Shown: in pieces, positions 1-11,334 of the stretch
How the letters are laid out: every line of letters starts with the position of its first letter
Position numbering within the stretch: the first letter of the stretch is position 1
Source: Xanthoparmelia taractica
Lineage: Eukaryota > Ascomycota > Lecanoromycetes > Lecanorales > Parmeliaceae
Assembly: GCA_033085395.1 (NCBI GenBank)
Contig: JANQBS010000043.1
Location: 62,001-126,000, forward strand
Reading direction: 5' to 3'
Length of the DNA stretch: 64,000 nt
The notes under the pieces: generated by a model
Database searches by the model: none
What the model saw: the letters and a program-made list of their open reading frames with translations, nothing else
Told to the model about the DNA's origin: nothing
Made by a program: the position numbers and the translations under genes

Positions 1-1879
1 ACACTGTCTCAATAGGCCTGACAAATGGCAATTCTGGCGCAAAATCCCCCTTTCATGCCAAGATGGCGATCTGTGATAGGTCAGAAGCCTGTTTACGTCT
101 TCTTCTGTTAGTCCCCGGGTAGAGTTCGGTGAGAGGACACCGTCTTTCTGAACACAACCTTGAAGTTGCAGAGGACATATGCGTTGTATACGATATGCTT
201 AGAAGAATATTGGGCTTGAATGCGGGACAATGATACGGATTAAAACACACTGATGGACATTGAGCATATGCTGTCGACCATGTCTCTTTGGACAAAAGAT
301 ATGCTGCATGGTACGCCATGAATTGCACGGGAATTTGGACCATGGGGGCTCTCAGCTAGCGAGACACCGAGACACACCGAGACAAGGGTCCACAGCCGAC
401 AAGCCTTTAGCAATCTAACAAGAATATTCCCAGACGTGAATTGAGGAGCACTAACCGTTCAGCTCCAGGTTGCTGATCAATGCCGATCTATAATTGATGA
501 TCCAGTGGTTTAACGACTGAAACAGTTGCAATCTGATCAAATATACATATTATCAACAGCCATATAAAGAACACGCTGTGCAATGACCTTGAGGATACTT
601 TAATCCAAAATAGCGCTGCAAAGAGTAACCTTGCACCATTGCACGTCACCATTGATTTGCTTGTGATTAGGGCCATGCAGCTTCCTATGTAAGGCGCGGG
701 TCAAACGAAGCAATAGTATTCATGGATGCATCGTAAGTTCCACAAATGAGGTCAAACGAGCGATTCGTCGAGACGTACAGATACAGGTCTTCCATGAACA
801 CATTATGATGTGGGCGATGCAAGCAAAGCTGACTGCACCAGGCTCGCCCCGGGGCTGACCATGCCGAGAATGCATGTTGTCGAGCACATGTTTGGGAATT
901 GCTCGTCTCCCTTAATCTGGGCGCATAGGAAAAAGCACCGACCGCGCTCATTCATGGCTTGAAGTGCATCTAGGCTATTTCCCAATTGTCATTTCTCTGC
1001 TTCGTAAGGAGCAGCAAACTAGTGTGCTGCTTCCAAATACCCTATACCAAATCAAGTCTACACAGCCTCAGCCTCCTTCGATCCTCTATTGATTTCTTGT
1101 TGAAAGGTAACGGGAGCGAGTGCTAGAAATCTGCTATACCTATATTAGGTAGAGAGAGGGTGAAGTTAGGCATCAAACTATATGCACAGGGTTCATGGGT
1201 AGCCGACGATACTGCAGAGACACTCACCGCTACATGGCTTGATGCACGCAATGCATGAGATTCTGGATGCCTCATTTCACCCTCTAACAATAATTTTTAA
1301 GTGTCCTCAGAAATCTCTTCGGCCTTTTCATAAAACATTATGACGTGGCAGGATCACTTGGGCCTTTCTGTGTGTGGCAGTGAGAGTGCGGCTCAAATCA
1401 TCAGAGAGGTGGTTGGCTACACCACCATAGCGGGTAGCGAGATAAGGGTATTTTAATGGCACTTGAGCCTATGGATTTTCTATAAGACCTAAAGACCCTC
1501 CAACAATGAAAGCGAAAGACACTCTTCTGTCAAACCGTGATTGCCCACGTACCACTCACCAGTCAAAACTAGGTCAACGCAAACGATATGTATCATCATT
1601 CTACGAAACAGCCGGCCTGTCTTTATAACGAGGTACGTCAGCAAGCTCCAAGTCGCCCAAGGTTTTGTTCCGTATCACCGGCTTAAAGATAGACAGGGCG
1701 CCGGAAATCTACCTGTCAGCAAGGCTGCAGGTAGTACCCGAAGTACCGGGAATAGGACCATCAGCAGGCCCCCGAGCGGTAACAGTCATGCGGACACCCA
1801 GAAAAGCCAAAGCGCACAGGTCAGTCCTCACGCACTCAGCAAATCGCTTTTAGGGGGGCTACGAATCTGAGTAGCGCAG
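1..1879. other. Gene-poor left end
   Basis: I see no gene with recognisable domains here. The open frames are short, overlap on both strands and have no family resemblance. A frame open from 1541 to 1870 on the plus strand lies directly upstream of, and in the same phase as, the small gene ending at 2101, but is cut off from it by a TGA at 1868-1870. It could contain an upstream exon of that gene; I cannot place the splice sites. Confidence 0.4.
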
Positions 1880-2101
1880 CCGCCCAAGAAGTTTGACCAG
1901 AATGATTCAGTCTACAACTCAAACGACAAAGACAAAAGCGGTCGTCCCAAGGGCAAAAAGGGCAAACGGTACTGGATCTGCTGTATTAGATGGAGTGAGT
2001 CGAAAAGGAAGTGGATTTACAAATTGAAGGACGCACCGTATCCAAATGGGAAAGACGTTCGTTGGGTCGAAGAACATTATTTGCGCGAATGGCTTGTCTA
2101 G
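1880..2101 (+). CDS. Small conserved-looking protein, last exon
   Basis: A 73-codon frame follows a plausible acceptor (gcgcag, ending 1879) and ends in TAG at 2099-2101. It reads PPKKFDQNDSVY, then a Lys/Gly-rich stretch, then KRYWICCIRW, KWIYKLKD, a VRWVEEHYL segment and a stop. The spacing of VY, YWI, RW, WIY and the C-terminal acidic/aromatic tail resembles short SH3-like fungal proteins and the 108-residue protein encoded at 35097-35683 in this window. I see no catalytic motif. The upstream exon and start codon are not identified, so this is 5' incomplete. Function unknown; the alternative is a chance open frame, but the regular Trp/Tyr pattern argues against that. Confidence 0.45.
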   Translation, partial: PPKKFDQNDSVYNSNDKDKSGRPKGKKGKRYWICCIRWSESKRKWIYKLKDAPYPNGKDVRWVEEHYLREWLV

Positions 2102-3659
2102 CCTTGCTGACTGAGGTGTGAGACTTTGTGCGATTGTCTTATGTACTTTTCTTGGAGAATCTGATAGGGAAGGGAATGGAGCTGTGACATATGCAAGTCA
2201 TCGGTCTTGGGGTGTAGACTAGCAAGCATGCGATAAGATGCATGCATGATCTGTATCACTATCCGTGGCAGAAATGGGGATCATCAACCAGGCGTGCTTA
2301 CTTATTCGGCCACACATAAGCAATCCTTTACGCCAATTTGCAACAACTACTCAATCTTACAATAATACTGTACAAGTTCATGAATACCACATCCTTAGAC
2401 TAGAACACACACTAGTCTTCTTTTGCGCATAGTAATAAATACACATTGTTCCGAGAGATGAGGTGCGAAAAGACAACAGATTTGAATAGTTGTCTTCTCC
2501 ATCGTTTGCTTATAGCGCGCTCCTAGCGGTGTAAGATAATCCGTAATCGCGCAACGCAGCTAGGGGTCGTCCCTCGCCCTAGCAGCACTACGGATGTGAT
2601 AAAAGGCGAATTGAGTGTTTAATCTGATCCAAGTGATCAATATAGTCACATAAGAATAATTCTTGGGCTGTAGTAAGCCGTTAATGGCCTGATTGACGAG
2701 TGCTTCTCGAAGCCATTCCCCAGAGCCGATATTGGACGCGTCTTGGTTTGAGATGATAGTGTAACGCAGCCGCACGAGCACTGTCGAATTTACCAGTCTG
2801 ATAGTCAAATACGGTATGGCGTCTTCTAAAAGAGCCTCTTGATTAGCATAAGAATTGGCCATGGTGTGGTTGAATAATGGTGGGTTGGGATGAAAGGATC
2901 CAATCACGAAAAAACGCGCAATTGAATGTAGGACCATTATGAGCGTAGCGAATAGGGGGGCCACGGAACCTCTGTAATCTTTCGTGCAATGCGAGGTGCA
3001 TAACCGCATCCAACGCTAGTATGCTAAGTGTGGGGGTGCTCAGGCATAGAAGTCGCCGGAATTCCAAGCCTTGCGAAAAACATCGTGGCCGTACTTTCTC
3101 TAGCTACTATAAGTCTGTCTTGACCGATACATCACTGTCATACTGGGTGCTGGCTTTGTCCTGAGGTGTGGGGCTCTACTTTCACACTTCTACATGGTGG
3201 AACGACGATTGAATATTGATGGTGTTTTGGTGGGAAACGACTTGATTTGCGGCTGGCTACACCTCGGTCCTGTCACTTCATTGGTAACACACATATCGGG
3301 CGCCGCAAAATGGTGCAACAATCCGTAGCCTTGTGCAACCATCCCATCACCCCACCACCAGCTGGTGCACGGAGTTCTCTATACCTCTTACTGCCTAAGG
3401 CTATCAATCAGGCTCCTGCAACTGTTTGTTTGGGCCTCAAATTCAGCTCTCGCAATCCATTCAGAGTTCTTATCGGTGACAAATCGGGAATGCCAAATCC
3501 CGGCAAGGGTGCCACAAGGCTGGTGTTAGCAGATTTAATAAAATGAATGGAACAGAACCGTTTCTGACAGACAATAAATCTTAAATTAACGTACAACAAG
3601 CACCTGAGGTTTGCGCGTAGTGCGCGGCAATTACGTAAACAGAACTCTCCATCCACTTT
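2102..3659. other. Intergenic; one weak minus-strand ORF
   Basis: No recognised gene. A minus-strand frame (2560-3009, possibly starting at an internal Met near 2862) encodes a roughly 100-residue peptide with several hydrophobic stretches. It has no family signature and no splice partners that I can see, so I do not call it a gene. Confidence 0.35.
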
Positions 3660-5325
3660 ATGCAACGTCCACGGCAAGAAGCTTGGGATGTGGGCGATGG
3701 CGATCTGCCAACCGTGACTAATCAAGTAGAGCCGGACCGTGACCAGGGCAACGGCGAACCACCAGCTCCAACCGGCCAGGATGGATCAATAAATTCTTCA
3801 AGTCACCAAAGTCGTAACGGCTCAAGTATACCCTACCCTTTCGATTCGCAGTCCTCCTTAGAAAACGAGGATGGTAGCCACGGTACGTACCGCAGTACAA
3901 TTGAGTCCATATCAAACAATTGACAAGACGGTCAGCAAGAAGAAAGAGCCTCATCAATCGCATAATAGAGAAACTCCATCTGTCCAAAAGCTATCTGCCA
4001 GGTCATGTCAAGGGCGAGGTAGAGCAGATCATCCATTCCCGTAGGTTCTCTTCCCTTTTAATGATTCGCCAGGCCCTTCTAAAGTCATTGCAGTCAATGA
4101 ATACTGTTCAGGCTACGGTAAAGTCGCCGCTATCGAGGATCTGGACTCGGACTTTTTAATGTGCGTAATTCCCAGTCAAGTCCTCCTCTTCGGGAGCAAA
4201 TCTTGAGCCTTGCGACATGCTTTGGGAGCTTCCACCCTCGAATCACGTTGCAAGGCTCGATGTTCGCCCCATTTCAGGCAGGCAATACTGACAGCGAAAT
4301 TAAATCTAGATTTAGGAAATTCGGATGGCTTCGCAATTATGCCTTACTGCACCGGCAGGATGAGCTTGCCGCTCTCCAGGACGAGCTGGTCGATTTCGAC
4401 AAATGGGACTTTCGAGATGGCGATCAGAAGCGGCTCGTATCGCGCCGACTGGACTATGAACGTCCAGACTCAAGACGCAGGGAGATCATAGCCACTGTGC
4501 ACTGCAAGCTTAAAGAATATGGCACGCTCACAGTCTCTTCTCTATCTGGGCTCATATGCTAATGCCAGAGCAGATGAAGCGCTGTTGCGAACGCAGAAGA
4601 TCCAGGCCATCAAACGACCTTCACTGAGATCTCAGCGAAATGTGCATACGCTGATTCATAATACCGAAAGCCTAGTCTATGACGAAGCTGACTGGATTCG
4701 TGAAGGGACAGACCTGGCTGCTCTTGGTTGTGCAGCCGACCGCGGGTGGCTGAATACTTTTCTTGAAAACACATTAAATACCATCTCAAGGACTGCTACT
4801 AGAGTAGGTGCTCGACATCGCTGGTGTAACGTTTCTGTTTCACAGCCATTCCAATATCGTGCGGCTACGTTTCCTCTGCCTATCGTCATTCGCGGTCCAA
4901 TCCCAAGCCTTCTTCATAGCCTTGTAGACTTTAAGCGATATATTTGCTCTAACACATGTGAACAGAAGCTCTTCCGTACCCATGAGCAAAAAATAAAGAC
5001 CGGAGACGAAGCACTTCACTTGGTCTCCCTCGACCGCCTCGACAACGTCCTACGCGCTATCGTCACCGTACTAGCAGCGATCCTACTACTCGTCCCCGTA
5101 TTTGTGCTTTTCAAGCTGCAACCCACCAACAGGTCAGAAATCGAGCGGAAGAGCAACTACCAGATCCTTACAATCTTCATCTTCACGCTGCTCTTCTCCG
5201 CCTCTTGCTCAATCTTCACACAGGCCAAGAAGCACGAAGTTTTCACTGCAACGGCCGCATACTCTGCTGTGCTGGTAGTATTTCTTGGCAACACATCAAA
5301 CGCCTTGGTAGCCATGGATAGCTGA
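3660..5325 (+). CDS. DUF6594 family membrane protein, six exons
   Basis: My model is join(3660..3886, 3936..4018, 4073..4160, 4310..4521, 4574..4803, 4966..5325), giving 399 residues with every phase matching. The N-terminus is hydrophilic and Pro/Ser/Gln-rich. The DUF6594 core starts at GYGKVAAIEDLDSDFL, runs through IFRKFGWLRNYALLHRQDEL and KLKEYDEALLRTQKIQAIKRPS, and ends in two or three hydrophobic segments with the family's C-terminal pattern (KKHEVFTATAAYSAVLVVF). The family's function is not established; membrane anchoring by the C-terminus is visible. The intron at 4522-4573 has GC instead of GT at its donor. The intron at 4804-4965 is optional in the sense that it has no stop and a length divisible by 3, but its removal restores the family pattern. 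The start codon is the least certain part. A second, decayed DUF6594 gene lies at 38.7-40.0 kb. Confidence 0.8.
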
Positions 5326-5716
5326 AGGACCTGAGCTGTTCCGTAGCTTTCCTCCTTGTTTTCGCTTCTTCTCAGAACATACTTTTTGCATAGCTGGTGT
5401 TCTAAAATTACAGCTTGTAGGTTTATGGGGTACATCGCTGGGAGATTTTGGGAGGACTTGCAGAAAGGATACCCCTCATTTGACAGGACAGACTAAAGAC
5501 GGTTCTGATATAGAAAGACATCTAATTTGGATAATTTGTGTTCGTTGCTACAGACAGTCCCTAATCTTTGCACTGTTGCGGAACTCTGATCATGCGCCCT
5601 GTTCTTTGGATGAGCACCGACACAGTCATAACTGGATCATTTTCAAATACTATTAAGATTGGAACGTGCGCTCAAGTGATATATCTCTTGTACCCCTTAC
5701 TAATGGGCCAAGAGGA
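5326..5716. other. Intergenic, left flank of transposon
   Basis: AT-rich spacer between the DUF6594 gene and the Tc1/mariner remnant. It has no open frame with recognisable content. Confidence 0.5.
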
Positions 5717-5771
5717 CACCAGGGGGTGTCAGAAGTCTGAACACCGAGGTTTACCCGGCTACTGAAGGCTT
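5717..5771 (+). repeat. Left terminal inverted repeat
   Basis: This 55-bp repeat matches the reverse complement of 7104-7158 except for C/T and A/G differences. It marks the left end of the Tc1/mariner remnant. Confidence 0.9.
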
Positions 5772-5806
5772 TCTCCAAAAATTAGATAGAATACCACACC
5801 AACATC

Positions 5807-7070
5807 ATGGAAACACCACATACACCTACACGCAACCCACCCCTGGCCAATCGCGAGGCTACTGCTCGCCGAAAGGCTAGGTTTTTTTTGAAGCCATTGA
5901 CTCACGGGATCCCAATCGATCGATTAAAGACGTATGCTACGATAAGAATATCGAGTATTTCACTGGCTGCACATGGCTAAGAAGGCGAAGATTACGAGGA
6001 TCCCCTAGTACTAGACGTACTGGAAAGCACCGTCCTGGTCGAAAGCCAATCATCTCTGACAAATCGCTTGAAAAACTGCTGACACCGGCGGAGAATCCAC
6101 ATCGTTCCGATCCCCTGCAAGTCCAGCTGAATTTCTTCAATATCGCCGCTACCGTACGTACCTTAATACGTGCCTTACGAACTCGAACGAGGAATGCTCA
6201 GATATATAAGGCTATTCAGGTGAAGGATATCAGTCAGAAGAACTAGAAAGAACGAGTAAATATGGATACGAACACCGAGAGAAGAGCATACAGGATTTCT
6301 GGCAATACGTCGTATTTACAGACGAAGCACACTTCTCCAAGAATGCATAGCCAAAAGGCCGTATATTACGGGAGACAGGCACTCGATATAATGTGGAAAA
6401 CTATCAAACTCGGCCTGATCTAGAGCCGTGTTCGGTACACGTATCCGGATCAATCTCGTGGCATCACAAATCCATTCGTATTTATCACGATGAGAACGAT
6501 CCTCCTACAGTCACGATTCAGAAGCCTTCGAAGCCTAGACGTCGGCCAAAGACTGAGATGGAGGAGCAATATGAGGCTCGTATTAAGGCCTGGAAAGAGT
6601 CTCTGCCACACGAGCCTGAAATCAAGGAGAGAGGGAACTCTATGACACAGAACTACTACGTTAACGAGCTTCTTCCTGATCATATCAAGCAGGTCCAGGA
6701 GCTACGTATACACGCACCGGGATAGAGCGATGGACGTGGTATTCTAATGGAGGATGGGGACCCTAGTCATGGCAAGAAGTCTAGCCCAGCAGGCCGTGCT
6801 AATCAGCTACGGGATGAGAATTGGATTGAGACTCTTAGACATCCAGCTCAGTCACACGATCTCAATCCGAAAGAAGGAGTCTAGAACGTATTGAAGGCTC
6901 GAGTACACCGTCGGCAAAGAGGGAACAAGGCGGAGTTGATTCAGGTTATCTTAGAGGAATTTGAGGAGATTGCCATGGAGAAAGTCCGATCTCGCATCGC
7001 TGAAATGCCTTGGCGTTGTGAAACGCTCATAAAAACAGGTGGCCAGCGCATTAAATCAGTATTATGGTGA
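5807..7070 (+). pseudogene. Transposase pseudogene (DDE, Tc1 type)
   Basis: The apparent start ATG at 5807 begins METPHTPTRNPPLANREA. A frame slip near the T-run at 5882-5889 and another near 6210-6235 are needed to follow the protein. The N-terminal half has the basic helix-turn-helix region (RRLRGSPSTRRTGKHRPGRK). The catalytic half includes the longest surviving open stretch (6393-6725). Three in-frame TAG codons fit CAG-to-TAG or TGG-to-TAG change. The final residues (IKSVLW) are followed by TGA just before the right inverted repeat. The enzyme would cut and paste the element, but this copy cannot make it. Confidence 0.82.
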
Positions 7071-7103
7071 TGTAGAATAGGGTTGATATCTTTATGTTTT
7101 CAG

Positions 7104-7158
7104 AAGCCTTCAGCAGCCGGGTAAACCTCAGTGTTCAGACTTCTGACACCCCCTGGTG
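7104..7158 (-). repeat. Right terminal inverted repeat
   Basis: Inverted partner of 5717-5771. It ends in CCCCCTGGTG on the plus strand. Confidence 0.9.
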
Positions 7159-9640
7159 GAACGTTATAGTGGCGTAAAGTATTCTGGCTTCACGCCGCTT
7201 ATCGTAAGTGAAGAAGAAAATGTATCTCGGAAGCACATACGGGCCCTCCGCTTCGAAAGGGTTACCTGCAGGAAGTGTGCATCTGATGGTTGGCAAGATG
7301 CTCGTTCCGCACTATCTCAGCGCTATCTCTAAGGCCACGTTGTCGTCATACACATGGACCGTCTTCGGACTCAGTTGTCTTAATATCTGGCCACGTTGGC
7401 GAAGAGGACACAATCACAACGACATGGCAAACGATAGGCTGCAGCAGAGGCTTGGTTGTCGGTCTCAATGCACTCGAGCCCATGCCGATCTCGACGCACC
7501 GATACATTCTCCGAAGTATATAAATCCACTGATGTGTACGGCGCTTATTGAGTCTCATCTCTGGGACGTCCGAGCGACTGTTCCTAGGGTCCACAAGCAT
7601 TACCTCGCTGCCTGTGCGTTATTGATGATCCGTGTCGAGTCTGAAAACCAGGATACCGCCTTTCTTTCTGCACAGGTGTCTCGGGCCCTTTGGTTGAAGG
7701 CTCGTGCGCAACACGGAGGGCTTGGAAGGGTTCATTATTCAAATTCATGATGGCGCAATACCGATGCTGTGTAGGACTGACACCCGGTGACTTTGATGCA
7801 GATTCTCATGTCTGGCGATGCCAATGTGGCCGAGATTGGAAAGAGCCACTGTATAGAACAATTGGCTAGCGTAAGGACTGAGACTTATGAAAGAACACTA
7901 ACAATGACAGCAGCCGTGCGCTGCCGGGAGGAATGTACGGTCCTCAGGCCGTTAGGGAAAGCTGGAGCCTCTGGAACGTCATCACCTTGTCTCTGGCCAG
8001 AATCTGCAAAGAACACACTCCGTGAGTCCTTACGGACAGTCTGTCCGTCCCTCCCGAGTCTTTTCCCATTATTGGCGTCGGTGCAATGGTGTCAGGCGGC
8101 AAGATATCCAATTAACTCACTTCCCCTGTACCTAACATATCGAGATACCGCAGTACACAATGAAACTCTATCGATGCCCACGGTCTAAATGCCATTTGTC
8201 AGTTCCCCTCCTTTGCATGAACCTATGCAGTCCCCAGATTCTCTACTTGGCAGCCGGGAGTGACTTACTCTGGGCACCCAACCCATGGCACTCCTCTTTG
8301 TGTTTCTGCAATTCTTCGGCGCTGCCAGAATGATTTGCCTGCTCCGACACTGTCTCTCAAAAGAGGAAAAAAGAGAAAAGAAAAAGACGCCGTATGGTGT
8401 TTAGCTCAATTATGGCAGTATTTAAGGGGTTCTGAACTCTCAGTCAGCATTTTCCGCGTCCCAGTCAATCAGGCGTCCAATGGATGGTGCTGGACCGTCT
8501 GGCGTGTTACTGGTCTGCACCAGTATGGTCGAGGGTATACGTGAACGATTTGGGTTAGCCCGAGGTGTGGACTGATACTCCATCTATGACCTGTCTGGCA
8601 TTGATTTGTTATGCCAACTGACTCCTAGTTCGTCTACCTGATCCAGATTTTCCCGGCATACCCTCTGATCTACGAAGAACCTATCAATACGAAATACCTC
8701 CCTCTCCTTTCCCTTGTCTTACGTATACCTGAACGTCTTAGCTCATCCATACATACACAGCAAATCAGCAGCACAAGCCTACACCCAATGTTTTCAACCG
8801 TTCCCATTCCCAATGAAGAGTCCCGCATGAGCCTGATTTCAGTGAAGCCATTCCAACCCAGCTCATACATAGTCTGCGCGACTCTCGAGACGACTATCAT
8901 AGATATCTCCATCCCTCATTCATTTCGCTCCCTTTTCTCTGATTGCACTCCACCAGAGTCTTACGTATCGGAGGACTGGATACGACATACCATATCACGA
9001 CATTATGGTCTCATCGCTATCATTGAAGATAAGGAGCGCTGAGCCCCTTTTTTAGGAAGACACTGATGCTTTCTACGTTCATTCTTGATGTCTAGATTAT
9101 CAATCCAGACCCGTCCGGCATCAGACCAGGGAATAGAACATCTACACTTCCAATGGAGTATCTTGTGCAGGCTTCTTCAGAACCGACAGTCAAAGAGATG
9201 TCTCACTCGGAAGCTCTGGCAATGATTCAGCGCCTGAGTAACGGAAAGGCCCGTCCAGTGGAACTAGAAGAATGATCAGACAAGCTACGCTTTGATGTAG
9301 ATTCATTTATGCCGCTTCCACTGCAAATCCTTTTGGAGTCATTCATACCCACCCCAGCGATCTTCTCTCTATACATGCACGCGTGCCGTTGGGACAGCAG
9401 TGGGCAAGCAAACATGACACAAGTACAAAGCAAGGACCGGGTGAGTGCAGCGATATCTAGCCTGAGCATTCCATCTCCTGTCACTTCTAGAGCTTTCCCT
9501 GCGTCTTCTTTGTTCGCAAGTAGCATATATGCCTAACTCACCGTCATCAACTTCTTCATCAACTTCTTCATCCTCATCACAACCATCATCACAACCACCA
9601 TCATAACCATCATCACCAACACCACCAAACCTCCCCCAAA
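7159..9640. other. Region without recognisable genes
   Basis: Open frames at 7208-7750 (180 codons, plus) and 8788-9042 (84 codons, plus, beginning MFSTVPIPNEESRMSLISVK) are present, but I recognise no family or domain in either. The second has a reasonable composition and could be an exon of an unmodelled gene. The last 100 bp before 9640 is a C/T/A-rich simple repeat (cat/caa/ctt triplets), probably the promoter or leader of the gene starting at 9641. Confidence 0.35.
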
Positions 9641-10216
9641 ATGACCCCCCCAAAACCCACCACCCCATCCTCCCACCCTCCCCCCGCCGTCTCCGGCAAA
9701 TACAGAAACGCACACCTCCCCCAACCCCTCCACCTCCACTCCACCGTCTACGTCCTCACCTACGAGGGCTCCGCCTGGCCCGACCGCGAACAATACGACG
9801 GCATCATAGGCGCGTACTCGTCCTTTGAAAACGCCAAGATTGCCGGCACGTGCTGGCTGAACGGGCGCGCCGGATACCATGGCGGTGCTGCGACGCAGAT
9901 AAGGGTTTTGGGGTGGGTGGTCAAGGAAGGCGAGGGGGGCGAGGAGTGGGTGAAGGCGAGGGGGGAGAGTGGAGATTGGTTTTTGGAGGAGTGTATGGTG
10001 AGGATTAAGAGGTGCGAGGTTAGGACTGATGGTCGGTTGGTGGATGAGGGGAGGGATGGGGGTGCGGCGGAGGAGGCGGATGACGATGAGGAGGGGGGGA
10101 AGGAAGAGGAGGGGGAGGACGAGGGACAAGAGGGTCACGAGGGAGACGAGCAGGATGACGGGAAGGGAAAGGGGAACCGCGACATTGGGAAGGAAATGCA
10201 GCGCCTGGCTCTTTGA
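9641..10216 (+). CDS. Conserved-looking protein with acidic tail
   Basis: Single-exon frame of 191 codons; the ATG sits in a good context (ccaaaATGac). Residues 1-30 are Pro/Ser-rich. A folded part (about 30-125) contains HSTVYVLTYEGSAWPDREQY, GIIGAYSSFENAKIAGTCW and a FLEECMVRIKRCEV segment. From about 130 the chain is mostly Asp/Glu/Gly/Lys and looks disordered. No signal peptide or membrane segment. I do not recognise a named domain; the pattern is like uncharacterised short ascomycete proteins. Strand composition is unusual: the first third of the gene is very C-rich and the rest very G-rich on the coding strand. Function unknown. Confidence 0.65.
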   Translation: MTPPKPTTPSSHPPPAVSGKYRNAHLPQPLHLHSTVYVLTYEGSAWPDREQYDGIIGAYSSFENAKIAGTCWLNGRAGYHGGAATQIRVLGWVVKEGEGGEEWVKARGESGDWFLEECMVRIKRCEVRTDGRLVDEGRDGGAAEEADDDEEGGKEEEGEDEGQEGHEGDEQDDGKGKGNRDIGKEMQRLAL

Positions 10217-11334
10217 GGTAGCTGGATGAGTGCTTCCTGATCCAATGAGCAGTCCATGCACTCAACAGCCTTGATACTCTTACCTAATGAAGCTAGAATT
10301 CTTAGACTTAGTTGAACTCACTTGCCTCTGTTCTCATCCCCACTTTCTATTCACTAGAAGTGAACCTAAGCATCACCTACTTTATTAGGGAAATACATGT
10401 GCTTAGCGTGACGAATGTTGGCGACAAAAACTGGAACGAGTGGCATTCAAAGCCGTATGTGGCTATGCTTTGCTGTAGTCGGACTCCCAGTCCTAACGGC
10501 TGTGTGAATTCCAAGTATCAGTCGTAGTCTGGAAGGAGAAATGCCACAACGCTCACCAAAGTGAGCACTGACAAGTAATCCGTTTGAACCATCTGTCAAG
10601 ACATTTCGTGTAGTATTTGGCCATTCATACCCGACATCTTGGCACTATACGCCCATTATCGATCTCGTGCCTCAAGATGGGCAAATTTGTGCTTCTTGTT
10701 ATTCTTGCAGCGTTTGACTTGCGGATGAGCCTTAGGACCGACTCGCTCGGTGACAACAGGTTCAAAAACGTAGCTCCTCATGGAGAGCCTTTGTGGAGAC
10801 ATCGCTGCCCACATGGCAAGTAGAAATGTATTCAACAACCGATTCATTGTTGGCCATTGTGGTAATGAAGCATGGGGAGAAAGAGTCAAGCGATTGAGCT
10901 TTCCACAGGGTGATAGCATAGCAATGAGACGCGCGTAAACCAATGTGTATAGGAGCAAGCTTTTCCACTGATAGGAAGTACGGCAGCACCGACAGCTTGG
11001 ACCTCTTCAGATACATCTGCGATATTGAGAAATTGAACAGAAGGGACTCCACACCTGATCTGTCAGGCGAACCTCACAGTAGCATGTTCGAGGCCTGGAA
11101 TCTAGGTTGAGAAAGTACTCTGTTTCGAGGTCGTCGCTGTCCTACAGATTCAGATTCGAGACGGCCATGGAGACAAGAATCACCACTGATGTGGGACTGA
11201 GGGTCATAAAAGTGGCGTCTTATAGATATATGAAAAATGCTACCGTCATCAATGCAGTCGCCATGCAACGCTTTCAGATGCAAAGTGCCACTAAGATCTC
11301 CAAAAAAGAACCCGATCTGACATCCTATCCCAGC
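10217..11334. other. Intergenic
   Basis: No gene seen. Frames on both strands are short, and those beyond 11107 overlap the 3' end of the NoxB gene in antisense. Confidence 0.45.

Larger units (their letters stand above)
5717..7158 (+). mobile_element. Degenerate Tc1/mariner DNA transposon
   Basis: A 1.44-kb element bounded by 55-bp terminal inverted repeats (5717-5771 and 7104-7158) that begin CACCAGGGGGTGTCAGAAGT and differ at only two positions, both transitions. The interior encodes a fungal Tc1/IS630-type transposase in the same orientation. The DDE residues are visible: FTDEAHF, MEDGDPSHG, then HPAQSHDLNPKEG. The C-terminus reads RIAEMPWRCETLIKTGG. The element cannot be active: its reading frame changes near 6210-6235, and TAG codons interrupt the transposase after KNA, after HAPG and after KEGV (where the family has Trp). 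I could not see a clear TA target duplication at either edge. Confidence 0.88.

Noticed and set aside
4042..4044. In-frame TAG in the DUF6594 gene
   Set aside because: It lies inside a 54-bp intron (4019-4072) whose removal keeps phase and family pattern.
7208..7750. 180-codon plus-strand ORF after the transposon
   Set aside because: The composition is irregular, there is no family resemblance, and another frame overlaps it. Not enough to call a gene.
9533..10261. 242-codon minus-strand ORF rich in Leu, Pro and Val
   Set aside because: Antisense shadow of the acidic-tailed gene at 9641-10216 and its simple-repeat flank.
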